NCBI GenBank assembly: GCA_963790095.1
Contig: CAWBNO010000016.1
Location: 90,808-154,807, forward strand
DNA from: JAAXQD01 sp963790095
GTDB lineage: Bacteria; Desulfobacterota; Desulfobacteria; Desulfobacterales; UBA11574
DNA length: 64,000 nt
Direction of reading: 5' to 3'
Made by a program: the position numbers and the translations under genes. Positions 1 through 8,117 of this stretch are shown piece after piece. Numbering within the stretch: the stretch's first letter is position 1; every line of letters starts with the position of its first letter. A model generated the notes under the pieces. It was given only the letters and a program-made list of their open reading frames with translations. It searched no databases and had not been told where the DNA came from.

Positions 1-675
1 TATGCCCATCAGCGCGTCAAGGAGGGGCTTTATTTTAATCCGGTGTTCCGGAGGTATCATTAAAACCGTTATCCGAAGGTTGGGGATGAACCCGGGCCCC
101 GGATGTTTCAGGGTGTTCATCTGGTAATGATTCCGACGCTCTTTGGATGCCAATAGCAGCAGAACGTCTGCAAAATTACCGGAAAAACCCATGGCGTCGA
201 CATGTTCCACAAATTGCATAAAAAGCGTGTTCACGGTTATCACAAACGGGTCGACCTCGGAATATCCTTCTTTTCGGCAATCGTGTTTTGAAACAAAACA
301 TCTGCATCCAAAGGGTCTCACCGGGTAAATGGGGCACAGGTTGTCTGTTAACAGGGGACAACTTCCGTTAAGATAATTGAACGTCTCTTCCGGCGGATCG
401 TCTCCTTTGCGACAAAGATCTGCAAGGCGGTTGGTGGTGGTCTGGGGCTTGAAACGTTTTTCGGAGCGTCTTGCCTGAACGTTCTCCAACAAATCAGACT
501 GGCCGTTTGAAATTATGTGGTTGGCGATCCGGCAGGCTTCTAGGGTTGTCATGGTGACATTGGGCGTGCAGCATTGTGCACAATATTTTTTGCAGGCCAT
601 GTCTAAACCGTCGGAAAAATTGTCATAAATCTTGTAAATCCGGTCCAGAACGGCTAATTTTATATTCATTTCCAT
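1..675 (-). CDS. YkgJ-family cysteine-cluster protein (3' end cut by window edge)
   Basis: An open frame reads from an ATG at 675 leftwards past the window edge, giving 225 codons without a stop. Cysteines C28, C32, C35 and C36 form the CxxxCxxCC cluster, and a second group follows at C106, C114, C124, C126 and C133, with the segment CPIYPVRPFGCR typical of the YkgJ family (putative zinc- or iron-chelating cluster, UPF0153). The biochemical role of the family is not established. It is divergent from the DUF362 gene at 826, and the 150 bases between them should hold both promoters. A second YkgJ-type protein lies at 21694. Recognition rests on the Cys spacing and the PVRPxxCR segment. Confidence 0.75.
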   Translation of the reverse strand, partial: MEMNIKLAVLDRIYKIYDNFSDGLDMACKKYCAQCCTPNVTMTTLEACRIANHIISNGQSDLLENVQARRSEKRFKPQTTTNRLADLCRKGDDPPEETFNYLNGSCPLLTDNLCPIYPVRPFGCRCFVSKHDCRKEGYSEVDPFVITVNTLFMQFVEHVDAMGFSGNFADVLLLLASKERRNHYQMNTLKHPGPGFIPNLRITVLMIPPEHRIKIKPLLDALMGI

Positions 676-825
676 CTATCGTTTCTTACGAAATTATTTG
701 CCTAAATACCTTGACTTTGTTGAGGACAGTCAGTTATTTTTCTCAAAACAAATGGGGAGTCTCATAAAAGCATTTTTTTCGGCTTACTGCTCATTCTTGA
801 GAAAAGATTCTACAGGGAGGAAGGG

Positions 826-1932
826 ATGAAAAGCAACGTCTATTATATCGATTTAAGGGCATCGGCCAAGGAAAGCCTCGTTGAAAAACTTGCACGGCTT
901 CTGGACACCGCCGGCCTTTCTGAAGCCGTCAAGGAAAGAGATCTTGTTGCGGTGAAGCTTCATTTTGGAGAAAAAGGGAACACCGCTTTTATCCGGCCCG
1001 TATTTATCCGCAAGATCGTGGAATCGATTAAGGGGGTCGGGGGATATCCGTTCCTGACCGATGCCAATACGGTTTATTCGGGGACGCGAAGCGACTCGCC
1101 CCATCATCTTAGCACAGCGATCCAAAACGGTTTTGCCTATTCTGTTGTGGATGCGCCCATTGTCATTGCCGACGGTTTAAGGGGCAAAACCGAAACGCCT
1201 GTTGCCGTCAACCAGAAAAATTTTAAAAAGGTGTACATCGGATCCGATATCGTCGAAGCCGATGCACTGGTATCAGTGGCCCATTTCAAGGGACATGAAC
1301 TTTCGGGTTTTGGGGGAACCATTAAAAATCTGGGTATGGGGTGCGCCTCACGCCGGGGCAAACTGGCACAACACTCCACCGTTGCGCCCAAGGTGGTGAA
1401 GAAAAAATGTATCGGCTGCGGGGATTGTATCGGTCATTGCTCTCAGAAGGCCCTTTCACTGGAAAAAGAAAAGGCGGTCCTGAATGCAAAAAAGTGCATC
1501 GGGTGTGGGGAATGCATTCTTATCTGTCCCAACAGCGCCATCGAGATTCAGTGGAATCAAGCCATTCCCGTGTTTCTGGAGAATATGGTGGAATACACCA
1601 TGGGTGTTTTAAAGAATAAAACGGATAAAACGTTGTTTGTAAATTTCATTACCCAGGTATCACCGGCGTGTGACTGCTACGGCCACAACGATGCACCCAT
1701 CGTCCGGGACATCGGCATTGTGGCTTCAAAAGATGCGGTTGCCATTGACCAGGCGTCCGTAGATCTTGTGAATCAGGAGCAGGCGCTTCCGGAATCCTGC
1801 CTTGAGATCAATACCGCAAAAGGCGAAGATAAGTTCAGAGGGGTCTATCCCCAGGTGGATTGGACCATTCAACTGGATTATGCAGAAAGCCTGGGGCTTG
1901 GACGCCGCAGCTATAAGCTAACAAAAATATAG
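826..1932 (+). CDS. DUF362 domain protein with inserted 2x[4Fe-4S] ferredoxin module
   Basis: The 368-residue protein carries the DUF362 fold at both ends: VAVKLHFGEKGN near residue 45 and a C-terminal part with GIVASKDAVAIDQASVD. Two classical [4Fe-4S] motifs sit near residues 195-206 (CIGCGDCIGHC) and 225-236 (CIGCGECILICP). No signal peptide or membrane segment is seen, so it is probably a cytoplasmic iron-sulfur protein passing electrons to or from an unknown partner; no reaction is known for this family. A strong ribosome site (GGGAGGAAGGG) precedes the ATG. It converges with the glycosyltransferase gene, whose stop lies 32 bases away. Confidence 0.88.
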   Translation: MKSNVYYIDLRASAKESLVEKLARLLDTAGLSEAVKERDLVAVKLHFGEKGNTAFIRPVFIRKIVESIKGVGGYPFLTDANTVYSGTRSDSPHHLSTAIQNGFAYSVVDAPIVIADGLRGKTETPVAVNQKNFKKVYIGSDIVEADALVSVAHFKGHELSGFGGTIKNLGMGCASRRGKLAQHSTVAPKVVKKKCIGCGDCIGHCSQKALSLEKEKAVLNAKKCIGCGECILICPNSAIEIQWNQAIPVFLENMVEYTMGVLKNKTDKTLFVNFITQVSPACDCYGHNDAPIVRDIGIVASKDAVAIDQASVDLVNQEQALPESCLEINTAKGEDKFRGVYPQVDWTIQLDYAESLGLGRRSYKLTKI

Positions 1933-1964
1933 ATTATGCGATGCCGAGATTTGTCTTGGGGGCG

Positions 1965-3317
1965 TCAGTAAGATTGCTGTGCCGCTCTTTTCTCAATACG
2001 AAATGGAAACCTGTCACCGTTTTGTTTAAAAAAAGAGGTGTTACCGGAGTTGGGGCGTGCAGAATCCCCAAAAAAGCCGCTCAAAATAGCGTTGAGGTGG
2101 GTCCGTAGAATTGAATAAGAATAGTGCCGGGCGGCAACATCATAATTATAGTCGATCATTCTTTCTCTTTTTTCACGGGACTCCAAAATTTCTATCACGC
2201 GTTGAACGATTTTTCTGGAAAGAAACCCGTTCATTGCAATCAGATCGAACCCTTGGGGTTCTATGTCCTTGACAAACGTTGCATATCGATTGACCAGCAA
2301 AGGTTTTTTGAAATAAATGGCTTCAAGAAAGGCATTGCCGAATCCTTCATACAAGCTGGGATATGTAATAAAATCAGCAAAAGGATAGACATCCCAGAGA
2401 GAATATCTCGCCTTACCGTTTCCATTGTTACCCCAGGGGTCTGCGATTTTGGTGGTGATCAATTTAAGATCGACTCCATGCTCGCAAGCATATTCTTTCA
2501 ACCATTCCACATATTCAAACCCTTCGTCACCTGCTTCGTGAGATACCACCAGTTTGTTTCGGGGATCGTTCAGTTTTTTTACCAATTCAATGGCATGCTC
2601 GATCCCTTTGCGTTGAATAATTCGGGTGGGTTGTAAAATCATCCGGTCGTCCGGTTTGAGTCCGATAGATTCTCGAAAAACACGGGCCCCTTCGACATCC
2701 ATACCCGGCGGATTCTCAAAGTCGAGAACATTGGGAATAATCGTCGAGGAAATTCCGGTTCGTAGTGCAAGCTGTTCCTGGGCGTTGGAATTTATGACCA
2801 CATGCTTTATGTTATACAAATTGGGCGGAAAGGCCATGCGGAGGTAATCGTTGACCGCATTTATAGAGAAACGATCTCGTTCCCAGTAAAAATCATGATT
2901 GTGAGATATGGTGGGAATCTGGGTTTCCGCAATAATTTCCGTTAGAGCAAGTCCCAAAGAGATGTGCATGGGTATGGTAAGAACATTCTCGGCAATCAGA
3001 AGATCTATCTTGAAGGCATCGATGAATTCATGGAGATGGACTTTCAACTGCGATCTTAAATCGTGAATGGCTTGGGTTACCAGCGGTTTTCGTCCTTTTT
3101 GGCCGATGACCTGGGCATTGATCCATCGATTTTTCTCGTGTTGAAAATGGGCTTCCGGAATAAGATGGCTTTTGTCGCGATCCCGATCCAGTTTTCCGGC
3201 AAACCAGAAACAGCTGTGTCCGCTTTCTTTTAAGACTTGAGCCCACTTGCTCGATTCCAACGTGACGCCGTCTGTGCCTGCAAATCGGGTTGAAATAAAT
3301 CCGATGTTCTTGGACAT
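1965..3317 (-). CDS. Glycosyltransferase family 4 (GT-B fold)
   Basis: The 450-residue protein has an N-terminal GT-B acceptor domain (ISTRFAGTDGVTLESSKWA) and a C-terminal nucleotide-sugar domain. The latter has the EGFGNAFLEA segment that matches the E(x7)E signature of GT4 enzymes. It should transfer a sugar from a nucleotide- or otherwise activated donor to an unknown acceptor in the cytoplasm. I chose the ATG at 3317 because GAAGGTAG stands seven bases upstream; an earlier in-frame start at 3347 lacks a good site. It is apparently monocistronic, since no glycan cluster surrounds it. Donor, acceptor and product cannot be read from the sequence. Confidence 0.82.
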   Translation of the reverse strand: MSKNIGFISTRFAGTDGVTLESSKWAQVLKESGHSCFWFAGKLDRDRDKSHLIPEAHFQHEKNRWINAQVIGQKGRKPLVTQAIHDLRSQLKVHLHEFIDAFKIDLLIAENVLTIPMHISLGLALTEIIAETQIPTISHNHDFYWERDRFSINAVNDYLRMAFPPNLYNIKHVVINSNAQEQLALRTGISSTIIPNVLDFENPPGMDVEGARVFRESIGLKPDDRMILQPTRIIQRKGIEHAIELVKKLNDPRNKLVVSHEAGDEGFEYVEWLKEYACEHGVDLKLITTKIADPWGNNGNGKARYSLWDVYPFADFITYPSLYEGFGNAFLEAIYFKKPLLVNRYATFVKDIEPQGFDLIAMNGFLSRKIVQRVIEILESREKRERMIDYNYDVAARHYSYSILRTHLNAILSGFFGDSARPNSGNTSFFKQNGDRFPFRIEKRAAQQSY

Positions 3318-3603
3318 AGTGTAACTACCTTCTATAATTACACCCATCGGTCTGGGGTATAGATGGATTTTTCGTGCCAGGAGTGACAGGATAAAATCTT
3401 TCGGACATTTTATTGCCCATTATCGCAATATATTGGTATGTGTCAATAAAAAAATCAATATATGGCGGTATGACGTAAAAACCCGAAAATGAGTTCTCGA
3501 ATGGATTTATACGCAAGTTTTCCAGCCACACGAGGGTGCACGTCATATAAAGATGTTCTGTTCCGAATGCAACATTTTTTTTAAACCGCCCAATGGGGAC
3601 GAT

Positions 3604-4698
3604 TTATAAAGGGGCATCGCATTTCATCGCCCGTTCCAGCAACTGACCGATGACGGCACACTCCAGTCCAAAGGGGAGATATCCGGCATACCCTAAAATC
3701 GGCATCTCGAATATCTTGAACCGACCCACAAACGAAATGCTGTATTCCCACCGGGCCAGACTGTAGTAGTTCCACATTTCCCAGAAGACCCCGCAAAGAA
3801 GCGCCGCCACTGCAGAAGATATTGCCGGACGCCAGTTCCCATGGGATATGTCTGACAGCAGATGTCTTTCTCCCATAAGAACCTGAAGTGAAACAACGAT
3901 GATCAAAGGAGAGATCCACAGCAAAGAGAAAAGATAATCGGGCCACACGCCGATGCCGGCAAGGCCCGCACCGGATAGCATGAGAACGACAACGGCCCAA
4001 AATTTAGGATGTGCACATCCAAAGGGTTTGAAATCATTCCATCCCCCCCGGGCCCGGGAAACATTTTGAATCAGTTCTTGGACCCCCAGAACCGCCGGGA
4101 GAACGGTTGAAAAGGAGAGGGTTGCATAACCAAAATACGCCCAGGAACTGTAATGGACACCGGTGTAATTCCAGTTCTGAACAAATCGGTTCAGGTATTC
4201 AAAAAACCACCAAAAACCAGCGCTGACGGGGAAAAGCAGAAGAAAAAATCCAGTGCGATGGCGCATCATACAGCGTCCGGTTTGTCGATAGCAGAGTGCA
4301 TTGATCACTAGGATAAATGAAAGCCACAGCGGGGTAAAGGTGTGGGGCTGAAATCGGGCAAACCAGGGAAAGCGGGTCCAAGCCAATGCCCATGCCGCGG
4401 CGCCGGTGATACCTCCCAGCCATCCCCACCAGGGAAAAGACCGGGTCGGCGGCGAAACAATTTTAATCTGTCTGAAGGATTTTGCAGCGTTTAAGATGAG
4501 GGGCGTTACTGCCGCAACGATGAAAAGTGTGTAAAGGGCAAAGGCACCCCATGAAAAGGGTGCATGGCGAACATACCGGCTTTCCGGGGGAAATTCCAAA
4601 TATCTTGCCATTGGATGGCCAGTCAGAAGAACCCCCGACATGGGCAACCCCAGCAGCATGGCCGGCAAAATAAAAAACTTGAACGATAATCTTCTCAT
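3604..4698 (-). CDS. Polytopic membrane protein of unknown function
   Basis: I do not recognise this 364-residue protein. It has about nine or ten hydrophobic segments rich in Trp and Phe, including a central WWFFEYLNRF and, near the C terminus, FWEMWNYYSLARWEY followed by a helix with PFGLE. Aromatic residues are concentrated at the membrane interfaces. It starts 10 bases after the purN stop and is the third gene of a traB-purN-membrane protein transcription unit, so it is probably co-expressed, but that does not reveal a function. A carrier, an enzyme acting on a lipid or isoprenoid, or a structural protein are all possible. Confidence 0.7.
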   Translation of the reverse strand: MRRLSFKFFILPAMLLGLPMSGVLLTGHPMARYLEFPPESRYVRHAPFSWGAFALYTLFIVAAVTPLILNAAKSFRQIKIVSPPTRSFPWWGWLGGITGAAAWALAWTRFPWFARFQPHTFTPLWLSFILVINALCYRQTGRCMMRHRTGFFLLLFPVSAGFWWFFEYLNRFVQNWNYTGVHYSSWAYFGYATLSFSTVLPAVLGVQELIQNVSRARGGWNDFKPFGCAHPKFWAVVVLMLSGAGLAGIGVWPDYLFSLLWISPLIIVVSLQVLMGERHLLSDISHGNWRPAISSAVAALLCGVFWEMWNYYSLARWEYSISFVGRFKIFEMPILGYAGYLPFGLECAVIGQLLERAMKCDAPL

Positions 4699-4708
4699 GT
4701 TGCACGAA

Positions 4709-5524
4709 CTATCTTTGGGGCGACGGTAAGATTCTCACCACCGTTCTGTGCATTTTTCCCCCGTCTTTCAGCGGGTAGCTCTTCCGCACTTTCTTAAGAC
4801 GCCCTTCAGCGAACATCTTGACACATTCCGGGTAGAGTTCCCATTCAAGCTTCAGGCCTTTTTCCCGGACCGACGCCAGGGTATCCTCCTCAGAAATTTC
4901 ATAGGCCTTTTGACCGATAATCGGACCTGAATCCTCGCCGTAATCGACAAAATGTACGGTACATCCGCCAATCTTACATCCATAGCGGAAGGTATCCCCA
5001 TAACCGTCGATACCGGGAAACGCCGGAAGCAGGGCAGGATGGATATTCATTATTCGCGGAAGGTCCGGTACCGTATTGACCCTGTCGATGAAATAGGGCG
5101 TCAAATTCCGCATGAACCCCGCCAGCACCAGAAGGTCAAAGGGATACGGGGTTATCCGGTCCAGGAGTTCTGCTTCAGCAGAGGCCCGGGTTATGAAAAA
5201 AGCTTTTACCGTTTCCCCATCGGCATCGCCAGGGAAAAGGGTCTGCTTTGAAAGTACGGTGCTTAGATCGAAGTCATCCGGAACTGTTACCGTCTCCGGT
5301 GCTTTTTTGTATCGTCGAATGATGGAACCATAATTTACGACAAAGGTCGGGATGTTAAGCCGACGCCCCCTTTCAAGACCCGCGGCATCGGGAGTGTCCG
5401 ACCCGATGAATGCGATGCTGCCGTCGATATCCCCCGCTTCACACGCATCCATAATGGCCTGCAGGTTGGTACCGCTTCCCGATATCAGTGCTCCGATCCG
5501 AATGGGTTGTTTCATTTTGCTCAT
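4709..5524 (-). CDS. purN: Phosphoribosylglycinamide formyltransferase with internal insertion
   Basis: The protein transfers formyl from 10-formyl-tetrahydrofolate to GAR in purine synthesis. The N-terminal GALISGSGTNLQ loop binds phosphoribose; the catalytic triad appears as N160, H162 (NIHPALLPAFPG) and D198 (VDYGEDSGP). At 271 residues it is about 60 longer than the usual enzyme of about 212. The extra residues form an insertion around 68-115, between the GIPTF-like strand and the VLAGFMR strand, plus a short C-terminal extension. It follows the TraB gene by 12 bases and precedes the membrane protein by 10. Start choice between codons 1 and 4 is uncertain. Confidence 0.9.
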   Translation of the reverse strand: MSKMKQPIRIGALISGSGTNLQAIMDACEAGDIDGSIAFIGSDTPDAAGLERGRRLNIPTFVVNYGSIIRRYKKAPETVTVPDDFDLSTVLSKQTLFPGDADGETVKAFFITRASAEAELLDRITPYPFDLLVLAGFMRNLTPYFIDRVNTVPDLPRIMNIHPALLPAFPGIDGYGDTFRYGCKIGGCTVHFVDYGEDSGPIIGQKAYEISEEDTLASVREKGLKLEWELYPECVKMFAEGRLKKVRKSYPLKDGGKMHRTVVRILPSPQR

Positions 5525-5536
5525 ACTCGATGGGGA

Positions 5537-6700
5537 TTACAACACTTTTACCATCAATGGGATGGCAACAAAGGTGCCCAATGAACTGCCGATGTTCGTA
5601 AAAACCACCACCAGAAGAATTCGGGTAATCTTATTTCTCCAGAAACCCCTTATGGAGAGAATATCCTCCGGTAAATTCTCGAAATCCCTGACCTTCGGTT
5701 TACGTGAAAAGGCCTCCACAAGCCCTGAAACCCAGCCGGCTGCAATCATGGGATTTAACGAGGTTAACGGGGCGGCCAGAACTGAAGATAGAATCGTTAA
5801 CGGATGCGCCAAAGCGACAACGGCGCCAAGGCCTGCCAGGATACCGTTTGCCATTATCCACCAAGTGATCATTTCCGTTCCTGCATGGGTCCCGCCATGA
5901 TAAAAACCGAAAACAAGTATGACCAATATGGCGAAAGGTATCAGCCATTTCAAGATGCCCGATGTCTTCTTCTTGGGAGGGATCTGTTCTAGACGCGCCA
6001 TGTCTATGTCGGTGTTCCAGTACTTTTTAATACCCGGCACATGGCCGGCACCGACCACCGCAACGATTTTTTTGCCGGCTGCCGTCCGGATTTTATGGGC
6101 CAGGTACTGGTCCCTTTCATCGATGAGGATGTCTTTGAGTACCGGAAGGGATTTTCCAACATCGACAAGGAGGGTTTCAAGCACATCCTCTTGTTTCATC
6201 TTTTCAATATCTTCCTCGCTGATTTCGTCGATGTCACCCATGGACAGAACCAGTTGAAACAAAATTTTGATTTTATCCCACAATCCCATGATCCGCCAGG
6301 TTTTTGCCAGGGTAATACGGATGTTCCGATCGGCAAGATGTATTCCAGCGCCGATGGCTTCACCGCTTTCAATGGCCTTTATCATTTCCGCTCCGGGTTT
6401 AATGTCGAATTTATCGGCGATTCGTTTTTGAAAAGATGCCAGAAGAAGGTTCGAGAGTAGGAGAAAGGATTTTTTCTCTTTGATGACCTTAATGATATCC
6501 GTGTCCAGCCATTTATCTTTTTGACGAATGGACTGGTACCTGGCTTCGCACAGTTCAACGCATACGGTGTCCGGTTTTTCGGCTTCGATGACATCCGCCA
6601 CCAGCTGTTCGCTCTCTTTGGATATGTGTGCGGTGCCCAAAAGTATGACCGCTTTGTCTTCAAAAAAGAGTCGATGTATGTTATTGGTTTCGTTTTTCAT
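5537..6700 (-). CDS. TraB/PrgY-family protein
   Basis: The N-terminal two thirds is the TraB domain: ILLGTAHISKES near residue 20, CVELCEARY near 47, and VVGAGHVPGI near 215, which together carry the conserved GTxH, E and GxGH residues of the TraB/GumN superfamily. The last 130 residues hold about four membrane helices. The best-known relative, PrgY/TraB of enterococci, sequesters or destroys pheromone peptide; the fold resembles that of TIKI metalloproteases. Its role here is unknown. It is the first gene of a three-gene unit with purN and a membrane protein. An inverted-repeat element lies in its upstream region. Confidence 0.82.
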   Translation of the reverse strand: MKNETNNIHRLFFEDKAVILLGTAHISKESEQLVADVIEAEKPDTVCVELCEARYQSIRQKDKWLDTDIIKVIKEKKSFLLLSNLLLASFQKRIADKFDIKPGAEMIKAIESGEAIGAGIHLADRNIRITLAKTWRIMGLWDKIKILFQLVLSMGDIDEISEEDIEKMKQEDVLETLLVDVGKSLPVLKDILIDERDQYLAHKIRTAAGKKIVAVVGAGHVPGIKKYWNTDIDMARLEQIPPKKKTSGILKWLIPFAILVILVFGFYHGGTHAGTEMITWWIMANGILAGLGAVVALAHPLTILSSVLAAPLTSLNPMIAAGWVSGLVEAFSRKPKVRDFENLPEDILSIRGFWRNKITRILLVVVFTNIGSSLGTFVAIPLMVKVL

Positions 6701-6837
6701 AAGAATTCGATATGTATTTCGGTAAATTTAAAAATTTAAGTCGGATAAAAAGATATATTAATTTAACATCTCGGAAATTCTACAACTTATTGAAAAAAAT
6801 TGGACATTTTTTGAGGCTTGAACGCTTGCCTCAAAAA

Positions 6838-6989
6838 TGGAATAATGGAATAGTGGAATACTGGAAGATTGGTTTTTAAAAGGATATTAGCCATTTTAAT
6901 TTTATCGTCAACACAAATTTTACCATTAACCCAATATTGCATTATGCCAGAACCCATTATTCCATTATTCCAGCATTCCACCATTCCAA
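6838..6989. repeat. Inverted-repeat element, TGGAAT family, copy 1
   Basis: The left arm is an irregular run of TGGAATA/TGGAATAGT units and the right arm its reverse complement (CCATTATTCCAGCATTCCA), so the whole can fold into a long hairpin. The right side is followed by GGCGAAGCTC, also found beside the second copy at 16764. A frame of about 65 codons read from the right arm is repeat-derived and not a gene. It fills most of the 386-base gap between the traB gene and the DUF2400 gene; nothing else is seen in that gap. Confidence 0.65.
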
Positions 6990-7086
6990 TTGGGGCGAAG
7001 CTCCTAAGTTCTTTTTAAGAAACAACAAACCCAACAATCTATCAGATGATTATATAAAAACCCGATTTTATCAACCCTGAACAAAA

Positions 7087-7881
7087 ATGCATCAGAAAAA
7101 CATCAAAATTACACTGGAAAACTTGTATCGCCGATATAATCGGCGCACCTATGTTCATCCAGATCCACTGGAATTTCTATATTTATATCCGAATATCAAG
7201 AATCGTGAAGTCGTAGGGTTGATAGCATCTTCTCTTGCATACGGCAAGGTGAAACAAATTCTCAAAAGTGTCTCATCGGTGTTGGATATCATGAAACCGT
7301 CACCGTACCGGTTTTTAATGAATTCCAATTATACCTCCCTGTGCAATGCCTTTGAAGACTTTACCCATAGATTCGCCAGTGGGACCCAGCTTGCGGGATT
7401 GCTCTGGGGGGCGAAGAACGTCATTGACCAATTCGGTTCCCTCAACGGGTGTTTTATCGACACCCTGTCCCCCGATGACGAGACCTTAATCCCTGCCATG
7501 ACTTTTTTTGCAAAAATGCTGACCTCCGGAAAAAATAAACCGGGCCATCTTGTGGCGTTGCCGGAAAAAGGGAGCGCATGCAAAAGAATGAACCTCTTTT
7601 TAAGGTGGATGGTTCGAAAAGACCGCGTCGATCCCGGAGGGTGGGCGGATGTGCCGGTGTCAAAACTGATCGTTCCCCTGGATACCCACATGCATAAAAT
7701 AAGCCTTCAATTGGGTTTCACTTCAAAAAAACAGGCGAACCTGCAGGCCGCCCTTGAAATAACCGACGGCTTTAAAAAATTGGTACCCGAGGACCCCGTA
7801 AAGTATGACTTTTCATTGACACGGTTCGGGATCCGGGAGGGTATGAATATGAACAGTCTTTTAACTCAATTGAGTTCATGA
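7087..7881 (+). CDS. DUF2400 / TIGR02757 family protein
   Basis: This 264-residue protein matches the DUF2400 family from end to end: an opening YRRYNRRTYVHPDPLEFLY, a VGLIASSLAYGKVKQI helix, a central LRWMVRKDRVDPGGW and a C-terminal DPVKYDFSLTRFGIR. These are the family's most conserved segments. The family is widespread in anaerobes and Bacteroidetes; the overall shape, with DPxxGGW and late Asp residues, resembles helix-hairpin-helix DNA glycosylases, but that relation is inference. No clear ribosome site precedes the ATG. A large inverted-repeat element follows the stop and probably ends the transcript. Confidence 0.85.
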   Translation: MHQKNIKITLENLYRRYNRRTYVHPDPLEFLYLYPNIKNREVVGLIASSLAYGKVKQILKSVSSVLDIMKPSPYRFLMNSNYTSLCNAFEDFTHRFASGTQLAGLLWGAKNVIDQFGSLNGCFIDTLSPDDETLIPAMTFFAKMLTSGKNKPGHLVALPEKGSACKRMNLFLRWMVRKDRVDPGGWADVPVSKLIVPLDTHMHKISLQLGFTSKKQANLQAALEITDGFKKLVPEDPVKYDFSLTRFGIREGMNMNSLLTQLSS

Positions 7882-7888
7882 AAATTTT

Positions 7889-8078
7889 GATGAACTCGTA
7901 AAAAGTCTGATTTTGCTCGTTCCGCAAGCAATTTTGGGATTCATGACGCGTCTGTCTAAATTGCAAGAACTCGGGCTAACGCCCTCAAACAGCTTGCAAT
8001 TTTTAACGCCAGGCGCATCATGAATCTTTCTCCAAAACTGCTCGATGTCCCTCGCAAAAGACTTTTTACAAAGCCGTC
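7889..8078. repeat. Inverted-repeat element, GTAAAAAGTC family, copy 1
   Basis: The ends match each other as imperfect inverted repeats (GATGAACTCGTAAAAAGTC on the left, GACGGCTTTGTAAAAAGTC read from the right). Inside, a second inverted pair (TTTTGGGATTCATGA with its complement) and a perfect 10-base hairpin (AAATTGCAAG, 7958-7967 with 7993-8002) nest within it. The end sequence is shared with the element at 54594. It looks like a non-autonomous mobile element (MITE-like) and may also act as a terminator. Confidence 0.7.
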
Positions 8079-8117
8079 AATTTTGAAATTTGACAAAAAC
8101 TTGCTGATATTTTATAG

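Noticed and set aside
3325..3546. 73-codon minus-strand frame upstream of the glycosyltransferase
   Set aside because: No ribosome site, no motif, and it overlaps the preferred leader of the glycosyltransferase gene.
6787..6984. 65-codon minus-strand frame rich in Trp, Asn, Gly and Met
   Set aside because: It is a translation of the TGGAAT inverted repeat; no ribosome site and no domain.
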